6,621 nt of DNA from an uncultured Clostridia bacterium (lineage in GTDB: Bacteria > Bacillota > Clostridia > Lachnospirales > Anaerotignaceae): assembly GCA_937919015.1 (NCBI GenBank), contig CALFPN010000186.1, forward strand, positions 1 to 6,621. Direction: 5' to 3'. A model generated the notes under the pieces. The model worked only from the letters and a program-made list of their open reading frames with translations. It did no database searches and was not told the DNA's origin. Positions 1 to 5,321 of the stretch are shown one piece after another. Each line of letters opens with the position of its first letter. The first letter of the stretch is position 1. The position numbers were made by a program, and so were the translations under genes.

Positions 1-9
1 AGTTTCGGT

Positions 10-54
10 CAAGCCTTTTCAAAGGCTTGTGGGGTGCAGGGGCAAAGCCCTGCA
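10..54 (-). repeat. Two-hairpin intergenic repeat element, left copy
   Basis: Two back-to-back perfect or near-perfect hairpins lie in non-coding DNA downstream of uvrB. On the plus strand the first is CAAGCCTTT (10-18), a 2-nt gap, then AAAGGCTTG (21-29). The second has 7-bp arms TGCAGGG (35-41) and CCCTGCA (48-54) around a short loop. Read on the minus strand, the order is TGCAGGG-type hairpin, linker CACCCCA, CAAG...CTTG hairpin, then ACC. The same architecture, with 9 of 11 matching bases in CACCCCACAAG and an identical CTTGACC, occurs on the plus strand at 6549-6595. A further 6-bp pairing, GCTTGT (25-30) with ACAAGC (62-67), could enclose the second hairpin as an alternative fold. No T-tract follows, so this is not a classical intrinsic terminator. 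I infer a dispersed repeat family; the function is unknown. Confidence 0.6.
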
Positions 55-82
55 ATGCCTTACAAGCGGGTTTTTGAAGGGG

Positions 83-122
83 TTTGGGGAAACTTTTCCT
101 AAGAAAAGAAAGTTTCCCCAAA
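83..122 (-). terminator. Long hairpin downstream of uvrB, possible terminator
   Basis: A perfect 14-bp inverted repeat, TTTGGGGAAACTTT at 83-96 and AAAGTTTCCCCAAA at 109-122, begins four bases after the uvrB stop codon. A competing inner hairpin (CTTTTC 93-98 with GAAAAG 103-108) can form in its place. The position directly after uvrB suits transcript termination or 3'-end protection. However, neither strand shows the run of T that a standard intrinsic terminator has after the stem: the minus-strand transcript continues with CCCCTTCAAAAACCC. It may instead belong to the neighbouring repeat sequence at the window edge. Confidence 0.45.
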
Positions 123-126
123 GGTC

Positions 127-2103
127 TTACAATAACTTTTTCAATTCCAATATCTTATCACGCAGTTCTGCCGCTCGCTCAAACTGCAGTTCCATAGCAG
201 CCTGCTTCATTTCTTTATCCAGCTTTTTAATGAGTTTATTTAATTCCTCGGCGCTCATGGATTCCGGGTCTTTTTCCAGACCGAATTTCTGTTTTTCCGT
301 TGCCGTTTTGGTGATCTGGATCACGTCATGCACTTTCTTTTTGATGGTCTGTGGAATGATGCCATGCGCTTCATTATAAGCCTCCTGAATGGAACGGCGG
401 CGGTTGGTTTCTGTAATCGCCTTATCCATGCTTTCCGTCATCACATCGGCATACATGATAACACGTCCATTGGCATTTCTCGCCGCACGGCCGATGGTCT
501 GAATGAGGGATGTTTCGGAACGGAGGAAGCCCTCCTTATCCGCATCCAAAATGGCAACCAGACTGACTTCAGGAATATCCAGACCTTCTCGCAGCAGGTT
601 GATCCCAACCAGTACATCGAATACATCCATACGCAAATCTCGAATGATCTCCAGTCGTTCCAGCGTATCAATATCAGAATGGAGATAACGAACACGGACA
701 CCGGCTTCTCTGAGGTAATCCGTCAGACGTTCCGCCATTTTCTTCGTCAATGTTGTAACAAGAACTTTATCCCCCGCTTCCGTTGTTTTTCGCACTTCCA
801 TCAACAAGTCATCGATCTGTCCATGAATGGGACGCACGGAGATTTCAGGGTCCAGAAGCCCTGTGGGACGGATGATCTGTTCTGCCGTCTGTTCCGAATG
901 GTCTTTTTCATAAACAGAAGGGGTAGCGGAAACAAACAGCAACTGATTGATTTTACTTTCAAATTCTGTAAATTTCAGCGGACGGTTGTCCAATGCAGAA
1001 GGCAGGCGGAAACCATAGTCCACCAGTGTGGTCTTTCGGGAACGGTCGCCCTCATACATCCCACGGATCTGCGGAATGGATACATGGGACTCATCGGCAA
1101 TGATAAGAAAATCATCAGGGAAGAAGTCAATCAGTGTAAAAGGTGTACTGCCCGCTTCACGCAAAGAAAGATGGCGGGAATAGTTTTCAATGCCCGTACA
1201 AAAGCCCATTTCCTTCAGCATTTCCACATCATAATTGGTGCGCTGTTCCAGCCGCTGGGCTTCCAGAAGCTTGTCCTCCCGCTTCAATTCTGCCAAACGC
1301 ATTTCCAGCTCCGCTTCGATCCGTTCGATGGCAATTTTCATTTTATCCGGAGCTGTTACGTAATGGGAAGCAGGGAAAATGGAAATATGATTCCTCGTAC
1401 CAAGGATTTCACCTGTCAGCACATCGATTTCTGTTATTCTGTCTATTTCATCACCAAAAAATTCCACACGAACCGCATGTTCCGAGGAGCCGATGGGGAA
1501 TACCTCCACCACATCGCCCCGCACACGGAAAGTACCTCGTTCAAAATTCATATCGTTGCGATCATACTGCATATCCACCAAAGCGCGAAGCACTTCGTCT
1601 CTGTCCTTTTCCATGCCGGGACGGAGAGAAAGCATCATCCCATAGTATTCCTCAGGATCGCCCAAACCATAAATGCAGGATACACTGGCAACAACGATGA
1701 CATCTTCCCGTTCCACCAGAGCCGCCGTTGCAGAATGGCGGAGTTTATCGATTTCATCATTGATGGAGGAATCCTTTTCGATATAGGTATCCGTACTGGG
1801 CACATAGGCCTCCGGCTGATAGTAGTCATAGTAGGACACAAAATATTCCACCGCATTATGAGGGAAAAATTCTTTCAATTCGTTATATAACTGAGCCGCC
1901 AATGTCTTGTTGTGAGCAATGACCAGTGTCGGCTTCTGTATTTTTTCAATAATATTCGCCATGGTAAAGGTCTTCCCTGAACCTGTAACCCCCAGCAAGG
2001 TCTGGAATTTCTTTCCTTCCAGAAATCCCTTCGCCAGTTTTTCCACCGCTTCCGGCTGGTCACCGGTCGGCTGATAGGGGCTGACCACCTCAAATCTTGG
2101 CAT
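127..2103 (-). CDS. uvrB: UvrABC excinuclease subunit B
   Basis: UvrB is the damage-verifying, DNA-binding ATPase of nucleotide excision repair in the cytoplasm. It is loaded by UvrA and then recruits UvrC for incision. The 658-residue length is normal and all landmarks are visible: Walker A GVTGSGKT at 38-45, the damage-probing beta-hairpin region rich in Tyr (YYDYYQPEAYVPSTDTYIEKD, about 91-111), the Walker B-type DESH at 337-340, SATP at 392-395, the helicase motif VI QTIGRAARN at 535-543, and a C-terminal UVR domain (about 622-657, ending LQFERAAELRDKILELKKL) that contacts UvrC. The start is fixed by a GGAGGTGA Shine-Dalgarno at 2108-2115. The gene is monocistronic on the sequence shown, with its own promoter and LexA box, which predicts SOS induction. 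uvrA, often the next gene downstream in Firmicutes, is not visible here; only 126 non-coding bases remain before the window edge. Confidence 0.98.
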   Translation of the reverse strand: MPRFEVVSPYQPTGDQPEAVEKLAKGFLEGKKFQTLLGVTGSGKTFTMANIIEKIQKPTLVIAHNKTLAAQLYNELKEFFPHNAVEYFVSYYDYYQPEAYVPSTDTYIEKDSSINDEIDKLRHSATAALVEREDVIVVASVSCIYGLGDPEEYYGMMLSLRPGMEKDRDEVLRALVDMQYDRNDMNFERGTFRVRGDVVEVFPIGSSEHAVRVEFFGDEIDRITEIDVLTGEILGTRNHISIFPASHYVTAPDKMKIAIERIEAELEMRLAELKREDKLLEAQRLEQRTNYDVEMLKEMGFCTGIENYSRHLSLREAGSTPFTLIDFFPDDFLIIADESHVSIPQIRGMYEGDRSRKTTLVDYGFRLPSALDNRPLKFTEFESKINQLLFVSATPSVYEKDHSEQTAEQIIRPTGLLDPEISVRPIHGQIDDLLMEVRKTTEAGDKVLVTTLTKKMAERLTDYLREAGVRVRYLHSDIDTLERLEIIRDLRMDVFDVLVGINLLREGLDIPEVSLVAILDADKEGFLRSETSLIQTIGRAARNANGRVIMYADVMTESMDKAITETNRRRSIQEAYNEAHGIIPQTIKKKVHDVIQITKTATEKQKFGLEKDPESMSAEELNKLIKKLDKEMKQAAMELQFERAAELRDKILELKKLL

Positions 2104-2122
2104 AAACTCACCTCCAAAACAA

Positions 2123-2134
2123 GAACTTTTGTTC
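2123..2134. promoter_or_regulatory. LexA/DinR SOS box of uvrB
   Basis: The minus strand reads GAACAAAAGTTC, a perfect match to the Gram-positive LexA (DinR) core GAAC-N4-GTTC. It begins four bases downstream of the -10 box, so it covers the predicted transcription start, where a bound repressor would block RNA polymerase. uvrB is a classical SOS regulon member in Bacillus and relatives, so site and gene agree. Binding itself is inferred from sequence. Confidence 0.85.
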
Positions 2135-2138
2135 CCCT

Positions 2139-2167
2139 ATTGTACCATATTAAAAATTTCTTGTCAG
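2139..2167 (-). promoter_or_regulatory. Sigma-A promoter of uvrB, extended -10
   Basis: On the minus strand the -35 box is CTGACA (2162-2167; 5 of 6 consensus bases), the spacer is 17 bp, and the -10 box is TACAAT (2139-2144; 5 of 6), preceded by TGG, which gives an extended -10 (TGnTACAAT). The predicted start is near 2132, inside the LexA box. The leader to the ATG is about 30 nt and holds the Shine-Dalgarno sequence. Confidence 0.85.
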
Positions 2168-2202
2168 TAATTATTTCACAAAAATCACAGTTTTCTTCTG
2201 GG

Positions 2203-2238
2203 AAAAGAAAAACCTTAATCCAGAAAAGGATTAAGGTT
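2203..2238 (-). terminator. Intrinsic terminator of acpP-rnc
   Basis: An 11-bp perfect stem (AACCTTAATCC on the minus strand at 2238-2228, its complement at 2221-2211) with a 6-nt loop is followed in the minus direction by TTTCTTTT. This is a rho-independent terminator for transcripts leaving rnc, although the A/T-rich stem makes it only moderately strong. It separates rnc from the uvrB promoter about 40 bases further on. Confidence 0.85.
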
Positions 2239-2278
2239 CAAATTCTTTGTTTACAACACCCTCGAGCATACCCCGCCT

Positions 2279-2974
2279 TCAGCGGTTCATATGCTCCAAT
2301 GCGTTATTTGCAGCGTTCTGTTCCGCTTCTTTTTTGCTTCTGCCACTGCCTGTGCCCAGCACACGACCATCATGGGTCACCTCTGCCACAAACACCTTAT
2401 TATGGTCAGGGCCCTGTTCATCTACAATGGCATATTTCAAGGGCACTTTGCTGATCTTCTGGATCACTTCCTGCAGATGGGTCTTGCAGTCCAGATTACG
2501 GAAATTATTTTTCGTATGTTCGATCTGGTCCACCATGAAACCCATGATATACCTTGTGACTGCTTCTATACCGCCGTCGATACAAATAGCACCAATAATC
2601 GCCTCAAAGGCATCTGCCAGAATGGAATCTCTGTTTCTGCCACCGGTACTTTCTTCCCCTTTGCCCAGAAGCAGACAACGACCTACGCCCAGTTTTCTGG
2701 AAAGTTCCGCCAAAGAGCCTTCGCAGACTACTGCCGCTCGCAGTTTTGTCAGTTCGCCTTCCGGCATTTTGGGGAAATGGCGGTACATATATTCACTGAC
2801 CACCATATCCAGCACAGCATCCCCCAAAAATTCCAGTCGTTCATTGTTCTCATGCTTTCCTTTTTTGATCTCGTTGGCATAGGAACTATGTGTCAGTGCC
2901 AGAATCAGCAAGCTTTTATCCGAAAAACGATATTCTATTTTTCGTTCAAATTCTTCCAGATTCAGATGATTCAT
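2279..2974 (-). CDS. rnc: Ribonuclease III
   Basis: RNase III is a homodimeric double-stranded RNA endonuclease. It cuts the rRNA precursor stems that yield 16S and 23S rRNA, and structured mRNAs and antisense duplexes. The 231 residues are a usual length. The RNase III signature ERLEFLGDAVL occupies 45-55, with metal-ligand and catalytic residues E45, E48, D52, D121 and E124 all present. A double-stranded RNA-binding domain occupies about 162-231, from KTHLQEVIQ to the C-terminus, including the GSGRSKKEAEQNAA stretch. The start follows the acpP stop codon by two bases. The best upstream purine run, AAGGA (2987-2991), is 12 nt from the ATG, farther than optimal, so translation probably depends on coupling to acpP. 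The plsX-acpP-rnc order is usual for Firmicutes. Confidence 0.98.
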   Translation of the reverse strand: MNHLNLEEFERKIEYRFSDKSLLILALTHSSYANEIKKGKHENNERLEFLGDAVLDMVVSEYMYRHFPKMPEGELTKLRAAVVCEGSLAELSRKLGVGRCLLLGKGEESTGGRNRDSILADAFEAIIGAICIDGGIEAVTRYIMGFMVDQIEHTKNNFRNLDCKTHLQEVIQKISKVPLKYAIVDEQGPDHNKVFVAEVTHDGRVLGTGSGRSKKEAEQNAANNALEHMNR

Positions 2975-2976
2975 AA

Positions 2977-3219
2977 TTATTCTTCTTCCTTAGCAGCAAC
3001 CAGTTCTTTGATGTAATCCAGTACATCGCCTACCAGTTTGATGCTTTCTGCTCTATCGTTATCAAATTCGATTTCAAATTTTTCTTCCAGTGCCATGATG
3101 ATCTGGAACAGTTCCAGAGAGTCTGCGTTCAGGTCAGCAAATGCTGTTTCTGCAGACAAAGATTCCGCGGGTACGCCCAGCTGTTCAGCAATTACGCTCA
3201 TTACTAAAGATTCATCCAT
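2977..3219 (-). CDS. acpP: Acyl carrier protein
   Basis: ACP carries growing acyl chains as thioesters on a 4'-phosphopantetheine arm for type II fatty acid synthesis and donates acyl groups to PlsX. The 80-residue acidic protein has the hallmark DSLEL motif, with Ser34 as the attachment serine (ADLNADSLELFQIIMALEEKFEIEF). It has the usual four-helix length and a highly acidic tail (AAKEEE). The start has a GGAGG Shine-Dalgarno with 8-nt spacing. A near-consensus promoter lies just upstream, so it can be transcribed apart from plsX, as expected for a very abundant protein. rnc follows after two bases and probably shares the transcript. It could in principle be a dedicated ACP of a secondary pathway, but its place between plsX and rnc marks it as the primary-metabolism ACP. 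Confidence 0.97.
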   Translation of the reverse strand: MDESLVMSVIAEQLGVPAESLSAETAFADLNADSLELFQIIMALEEKFEIEFDNDRAESIKLVGDVLDYIKELVAAKEEE

Positions 3220-3264
3220 AATTTATACCTCCATACGTTTCATTTCAAAAATAATGTCTTATTT

Positions 3265-3293
3265 ACTATATCCTATTTCCCCGTTTTTGTCAG
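3265..3293 (-). promoter_or_regulatory. Sigma-A promoter of acpP-rnc
   Basis: The minus strand carries CTGACA (3288-3293; 5 of 6), a 17-bp spacer, and TATAGT (3265-3270; 5 of 6). The predicted start near 3258 leaves a leader of about 40 nt with the GGAGG ribosome site. No hairpin plus T-tract is visible between plsX and this promoter, so acpP-rnc is probably also reached by read-through from plsX. Confidence 0.75.
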
Positions 3294-3335
3294 CAGGAAT
3301 TCAGGAAAATTCAGAAAAAATTTACAGATTCTTCA

Positions 3336-4328
3336 TCAAAGTTTGTCCTTGATTTTGCCGATGATATCCGCCTCTGTGAACACTACACACTGGCGCACGG
3401 CATTCTTGATGGCCTTGGCATTGGAGCTGCCGTGGGCCTTGACCACCAGAGATTTCAGACCGATAAAAGGCGCACCGCCAACCTCATCTGCATCCAGAAA
3501 ATTTTTCACATTTCTGAAGGGTTTCTTCAACATCGCTGCTGCAAATTTATACGCACCCTTCGTAATTTCACCTTTGATGATATCCACCATGGTTTTTGCC
3601 ATGCCTTCGGACAGTTTCAGCACCGTATTTCCCACAAAACCATCGCAGACAATGACATCTGCTTCACCAAAGGGAATATTTCTGGGTTCAATATTACCAA
3701 TGAAATGGATGCCTTCTGCCTGTTCCAGCAACTCGTAAGTTTCCTTCGTCAGCGCATTGCCTTTTTCTTTTTCTGCGCCAATATTCACCAGAGCCACACT
3801 GGGATTTTTCATACCCAGCGCATTTTCTGCGTAAACAGAGCCCATTTTTGCGAACTGTTCCAAATACTGCGGTTTGCAGTCCACATTTGCACCGGAGTCA
3901 ATCAGGAACGAAAATCCCTTTTTATTGGGCAGACAAGTCCCCAGTGCCGGTCTTTCCACTCCTTCCAGCCTGCCTACGATAAACAAACCGCCTGCCAAGA
4001 TCGCACCCGTGCTGCCGGCAGAAACAAAACCGTCTGCTTCCCCTTTTTTCACCAGATTCAGACCTACAACCAGAGAGGAATCTTTTTTGCGGCGAATGGC
4101 CATGGTAGGCGCTTCATCTGTACCAATCACGCCGGGGGCATGTACCACCTCAATGCGTTCCTTGTCATATGCATATTTCGCCAGTTCTGCATTTACCACA
4201 TCTGCAGGGCCTACCAGCTTGATATCTACATTCAGTTCTTTGACAGCATCTACCGCACCTTTGACTGTTTCCACAGGAGCATAGTCTCCGCCCATAGCGT
4301 CCAGTGCCACAATAATTCTTTTCTCCAT
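3336..4328 (-). CDS. plsX: Phosphate acyltransferase PlsX
   Basis: PlsX is a peripheral membrane enzyme that converts acyl-ACP and phosphate to acyl-phosphate, which PlsY then uses to acylate glycerol-3-phosphate in the first step of phospholipid synthesis. The 330-residue product starts MEKRIIVALDAMGGDYAP, with the family's N-terminal DAMGGD motif at 10-15. The Rossmann-like core includes GFVSAGSTGAILAGG, and the C-terminal part includes IVCDGFVGNTVLKLSEG. An in-frame ATG at 4361 would add 11 residues (MEKIPQKGGKN), but AGAAAGGTGG is placed seven bases before the ATG at 4328 and PlsX proteins normally begin close to this residue, so I chose 4328. Its partner ACP is the next gene downstream. 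In many Firmicutes the regulator gene fapR lies just before plsX; here that place is non-coding. Confidence 0.96.
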   Translation of the reverse strand: MEKRIIVALDAMGGDYAPVETVKGAVDAVKELNVDIKLVGPADVVNAELAKYAYDKERIEVVHAPGVIGTDEAPTMAIRRKKDSSLVVGLNLVKKGEADGFVSAGSTGAILAGGLFIVGRLEGVERPALGTCLPNKKGFSFLIDSGANVDCKPQYLEQFAKMGSVYAENALGMKNPSVALVNIGAEKEKGNALTKETYELLEQAEGIHFIGNIEPRNIPFGEADVIVCDGFVGNTVLKLSEGMAKTMVDIIKGEITKGAYKFAAAMLKKPFRNVKNFLDADEVGGAPFIGLKSLVVKAHGSSNAKAIKNAVRQCVVFTEADIIGKIKDKL

Positions 4329-4373
4329 ATTTTTTCCACCTTTCTGTGGTATTTTTTCCATGCTTTATCTTTT

Positions 4374-4402
4374 AGTATATCGAAAACACGCTGAAAAAAC
4401 AA
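4374..4402 (-). promoter_or_regulatory. Candidate plsX promoter
   Basis: The minus strand has TATACT (4374-4379; 5 of 6 to the -10 consensus). At 17-bp spacing there is a poor -35, TTGTTT (4397-4402; only TTG matches). The location, about 45 bases before the plsX ATG, is suitable. The weak -35 fits a promoter that needs an activator or is intentionally modest. A 25-base inverted repeat lies just upstream. Confidence 0.45.
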
Positions 4403-4412
4403 TGCGTTTCCC

Positions 4413-4437
4413 GTGACAAACCCAATTGTTTTGTCAC
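4413..4437. promoter_or_regulatory. Inverted repeat upstream of plsX, possible operator
   Basis: Perfect 8-bp arms GTGACAAA (4413-4420) and TTTGTCAC (4430-4437) flank a 9-base centre; counting inside the centre, most positions remain symmetric. It lies about 10 bp upstream of the candidate -35 box of plsX. The size and symmetry fit the binding site of a dimeric regulator. The sequence does not clearly match the FapR or FabT operators as I know them, so no regulator is assigned. Confidence 0.45.
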
Positions 4438-4460
4438 AAACAGAGCTTTGTTTTCATCCA

Positions 4461-4498
4461 ATAAAACACCAAATCTGATAACCTTTTTGGTATTTTAT
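4461..4498. repeat. Second inverted repeat between rpmF and plsX
   Basis: Arms ATAAAACACCAAA (4461-4473) and TTTGGTATTTTAT (4486-4498) pair at 12 of 13 positions around a 12-base spacer. An overlapping alternative, TGATAACC (4476-4483) with GGT...TATCA (4489-4500), cannot form at the same time. It could be a regulator site, or a pair of competing RNA folds if transcription begins further upstream. Neither is established. Confidence 0.4.
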
Positions 4499-4520
4499 CA
4501 CATGAAAACGACTTTCTTTG

Positions 4521-4552
4521 TGGAACAACAAAGGGCGACCAAAAGGTCGCCC
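4521..4552 (-). terminator. Intrinsic terminator of yceD-rpmF
   Basis: On the minus strand GGGCGACC, loop TTTT, GGTCGCCC (4552-4533) is followed by TTTGTTGTT. This 8-bp GC-rich stem with a T-rich tract lies 19 bases after the rpmF stop codon and is a strong rho-independent terminator. A small 6-bp hairpin (4516-4533) overlaps its tail. Confidence 0.92.
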
Positions 4553-4571
4553 AGAATCTCAAAGCTGCAAA

Positions 4572-4751
4572 TTAGCCAACTTTAACGATTGTTTTTTTGT
4601 TGTAAGCACCGCAAGCTTTGCAAACCTGGTGAGGAACCATCAGTTCACCGCATTTGCTGCATTTTACCAGATTGGGTGTTGCGATTTTCCAGCTCTGTGC
4701 TTTTCTCTTGTCTCTTTTGGATTTAGACACTCTACCTTTGGGTACAGCCAT
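4572..4751 (-). CDS. rpmF: 50S ribosomal protein L32
   Basis: This 59-residue gene encodes bL32, a small basic protein of the large ribosomal subunit. The translation begins MAVPKGRVSKSKRDKRKAQS, the conserved L32 N-terminus, and ends NKKTIVKVG. Four cysteines in two CxxC pairs (C31, C34, C44, C47) form the zinc-binding (C+) version of L32; many bacteria also have a cysteine-free paralogue used under zinc limitation. The start is decided by a GAGGAGGTG ribosome site that overlaps the end of yceD, and the two genes are two bases apart. The yceD-rpmF pair is conserved across bacteria, and a strong terminator follows. Its role and identity are clear. Confidence 0.97.
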   Translation of the reverse strand: MAVPKGRVSKSKRDKRKAQSWKIATPNLVKCSKCGELMVPHQVCKACGAYNKKTIVKVG

Positions 4752-4753
4752 TT

Positions 4754-5260
4754 CTACACCTCCTCGTCATCATTGAAAAGAGCCCTCAAACTTTCGAACC
4801 TAGGATCCCTGATCGTGCGGTCACATCCGCAATCGCCGTCATTCAGATCCTTGCCGCAGATAGGACAGAGCCCCTTGCAGTCCTCCCTACAAACGACTTT
4901 CATAGGAAGTTCTCCAATGATACCTCTTTTCACAAAATCCGCAAGATCGATCTGATCTCCCGTAAAAGTTTCTGTCTCTTCGTCGTCTCTACCTGTATGA
5001 GCAAAACGTTCCTTAATTTCGAAGCAAAGCTCTTTTCTGACAGGGGCAAGACAACAGCCACATTCCATCAGCACTGTCGTTTCACCCTTTGCATCCAGAA
5101 CGAAAACATCGTCTTCATTCTTAAGAGTTCCCTCAATTCTTACAGGCTCTACAAATTCCACTACGTCGGGATAATCCTTCACATCATCGATTGTTTCAAC
5201 CAGCTCTACAGGCAGGGTAGAACCCTTTCTGTTGAACAAATATCCCATTTCGATTCTCAT
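4754..5260 (-). CDS. yceD: DUF177/YceD family protein, large-subunit rRNA factor
   Basis: This 168-residue protein belongs to the DUF177 (YceD) family, which sits next to rpmF in most bacteria and has been linked to 23S rRNA accumulation; the biochemical activity is not well defined. The C-terminal half shows the family cysteine cluster: C124, C128, C132 and C135 in CREDCKGLCPICGKDLN, then C144 and C146 in DCGCD, a pattern that suggests a bound metal. Another group, C67, C69 and C70 (MECGCC), is central. The N-terminal half looks like a beta-rich domain without an obvious motif. The ATG at 5260 has an AGGGGTG ribosome site at suitable spacing; the in-frame Met5 has none. The gene starts a two-gene transcript with rpmF under a perfect promoter. 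Confidence 0.92.
   Translation of the reverse strand: MRIEMGYLFNRKGSTLPVELVETIDDVKDYPDVVEFVEPVRIEGTLKNEDDVFVLDAKGETTVLMECGCCLAPVRKELCFEIKERFAHTGRDDEETETFTGDQIDLADFVKRGIIGELPMKVVCREDCKGLCPICGKDLNDGDCGCDRTIRDPRFESLRALFNDDEEV
4757..4765 (-). promoter_or_regulatory. Strong Shine-Dalgarno of rpmF inside the yceD 3' end
   Basis: The minus strand reads GAGGAGGTG, a full match to the 16S rRNA anti-Shine-Dalgarno, with the GGAGG core seven bases before the rpmF ATG. It is encoded within the last codons of yceD (Glu-Glu-Val), so the same bases serve both genes. It explains how a ribosomal protein gene can be translated at a high rate from a shared transcript. Confidence 0.85.
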
Positions 5261-5292
5261 GTTAAATCACCCCTAAACAGTCGTACCGATAT

Positions 5293-5321
5293 ATTATATA
5301 GGCATTCCGATTATTTGTCAA
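5293..5321 (-). promoter_or_regulatory. Perfect-consensus sigma-A promoter of yceD-rpmF
   Basis: The minus strand carries TTGACA (5316-5321), a 17-bp spacer, and TATAAT (5293-5298), a 12 of 12 match to the housekeeping consensus. The -35 box overlaps the last codons of ackA (Leu-Asp-Lys) and the ackA stop codon lies in the spacer. The predicted start near 5286 gives a leader of about 26 nt. High output would fit a ribosomal-protein transcript. Confidence 0.9.

Noticed and set aside
29..379. A 116-codon plus-strand frame starting in the left repeat
   Set aside because: The start lies within hairpin repeat sequence, there is no Shine-Dalgarno, and most of the frame overlaps the 3' end of uvrB.
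328..1890. A 520-codon open frame on the plus strand antisense to uvrB
   Set aside because: It lies wholly within uvrB on the other strand, has no ribosome site, and its translation is rich in His, Phe, Arg and Cys, as expected for the complement of a biased coding sequence; uvrB itself is unambiguous.
4329..4361. An 11-residue N-terminal extension of PlsX
   Set aside because: The upstream ATG has no ribosome site, whereas the ATG at 4328 has AGAAAGGTGG at good spacing and gives the family's usual N-terminus.
3432..4394. A 320-codon open frame on the plus strand antisense to plsX
   Set aside because: The product has no recognisable domain and the composition is typical of antisense reading; plsX on the minus strand has clear motifs and a ribosome site.
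4413..4498. A FapR or FabT operator call for the inverted repeats
   Set aside because: The location is suggestive but I cannot match the sequences to either known operator with confidence, so they are reported only as unassigned inverted repeats.
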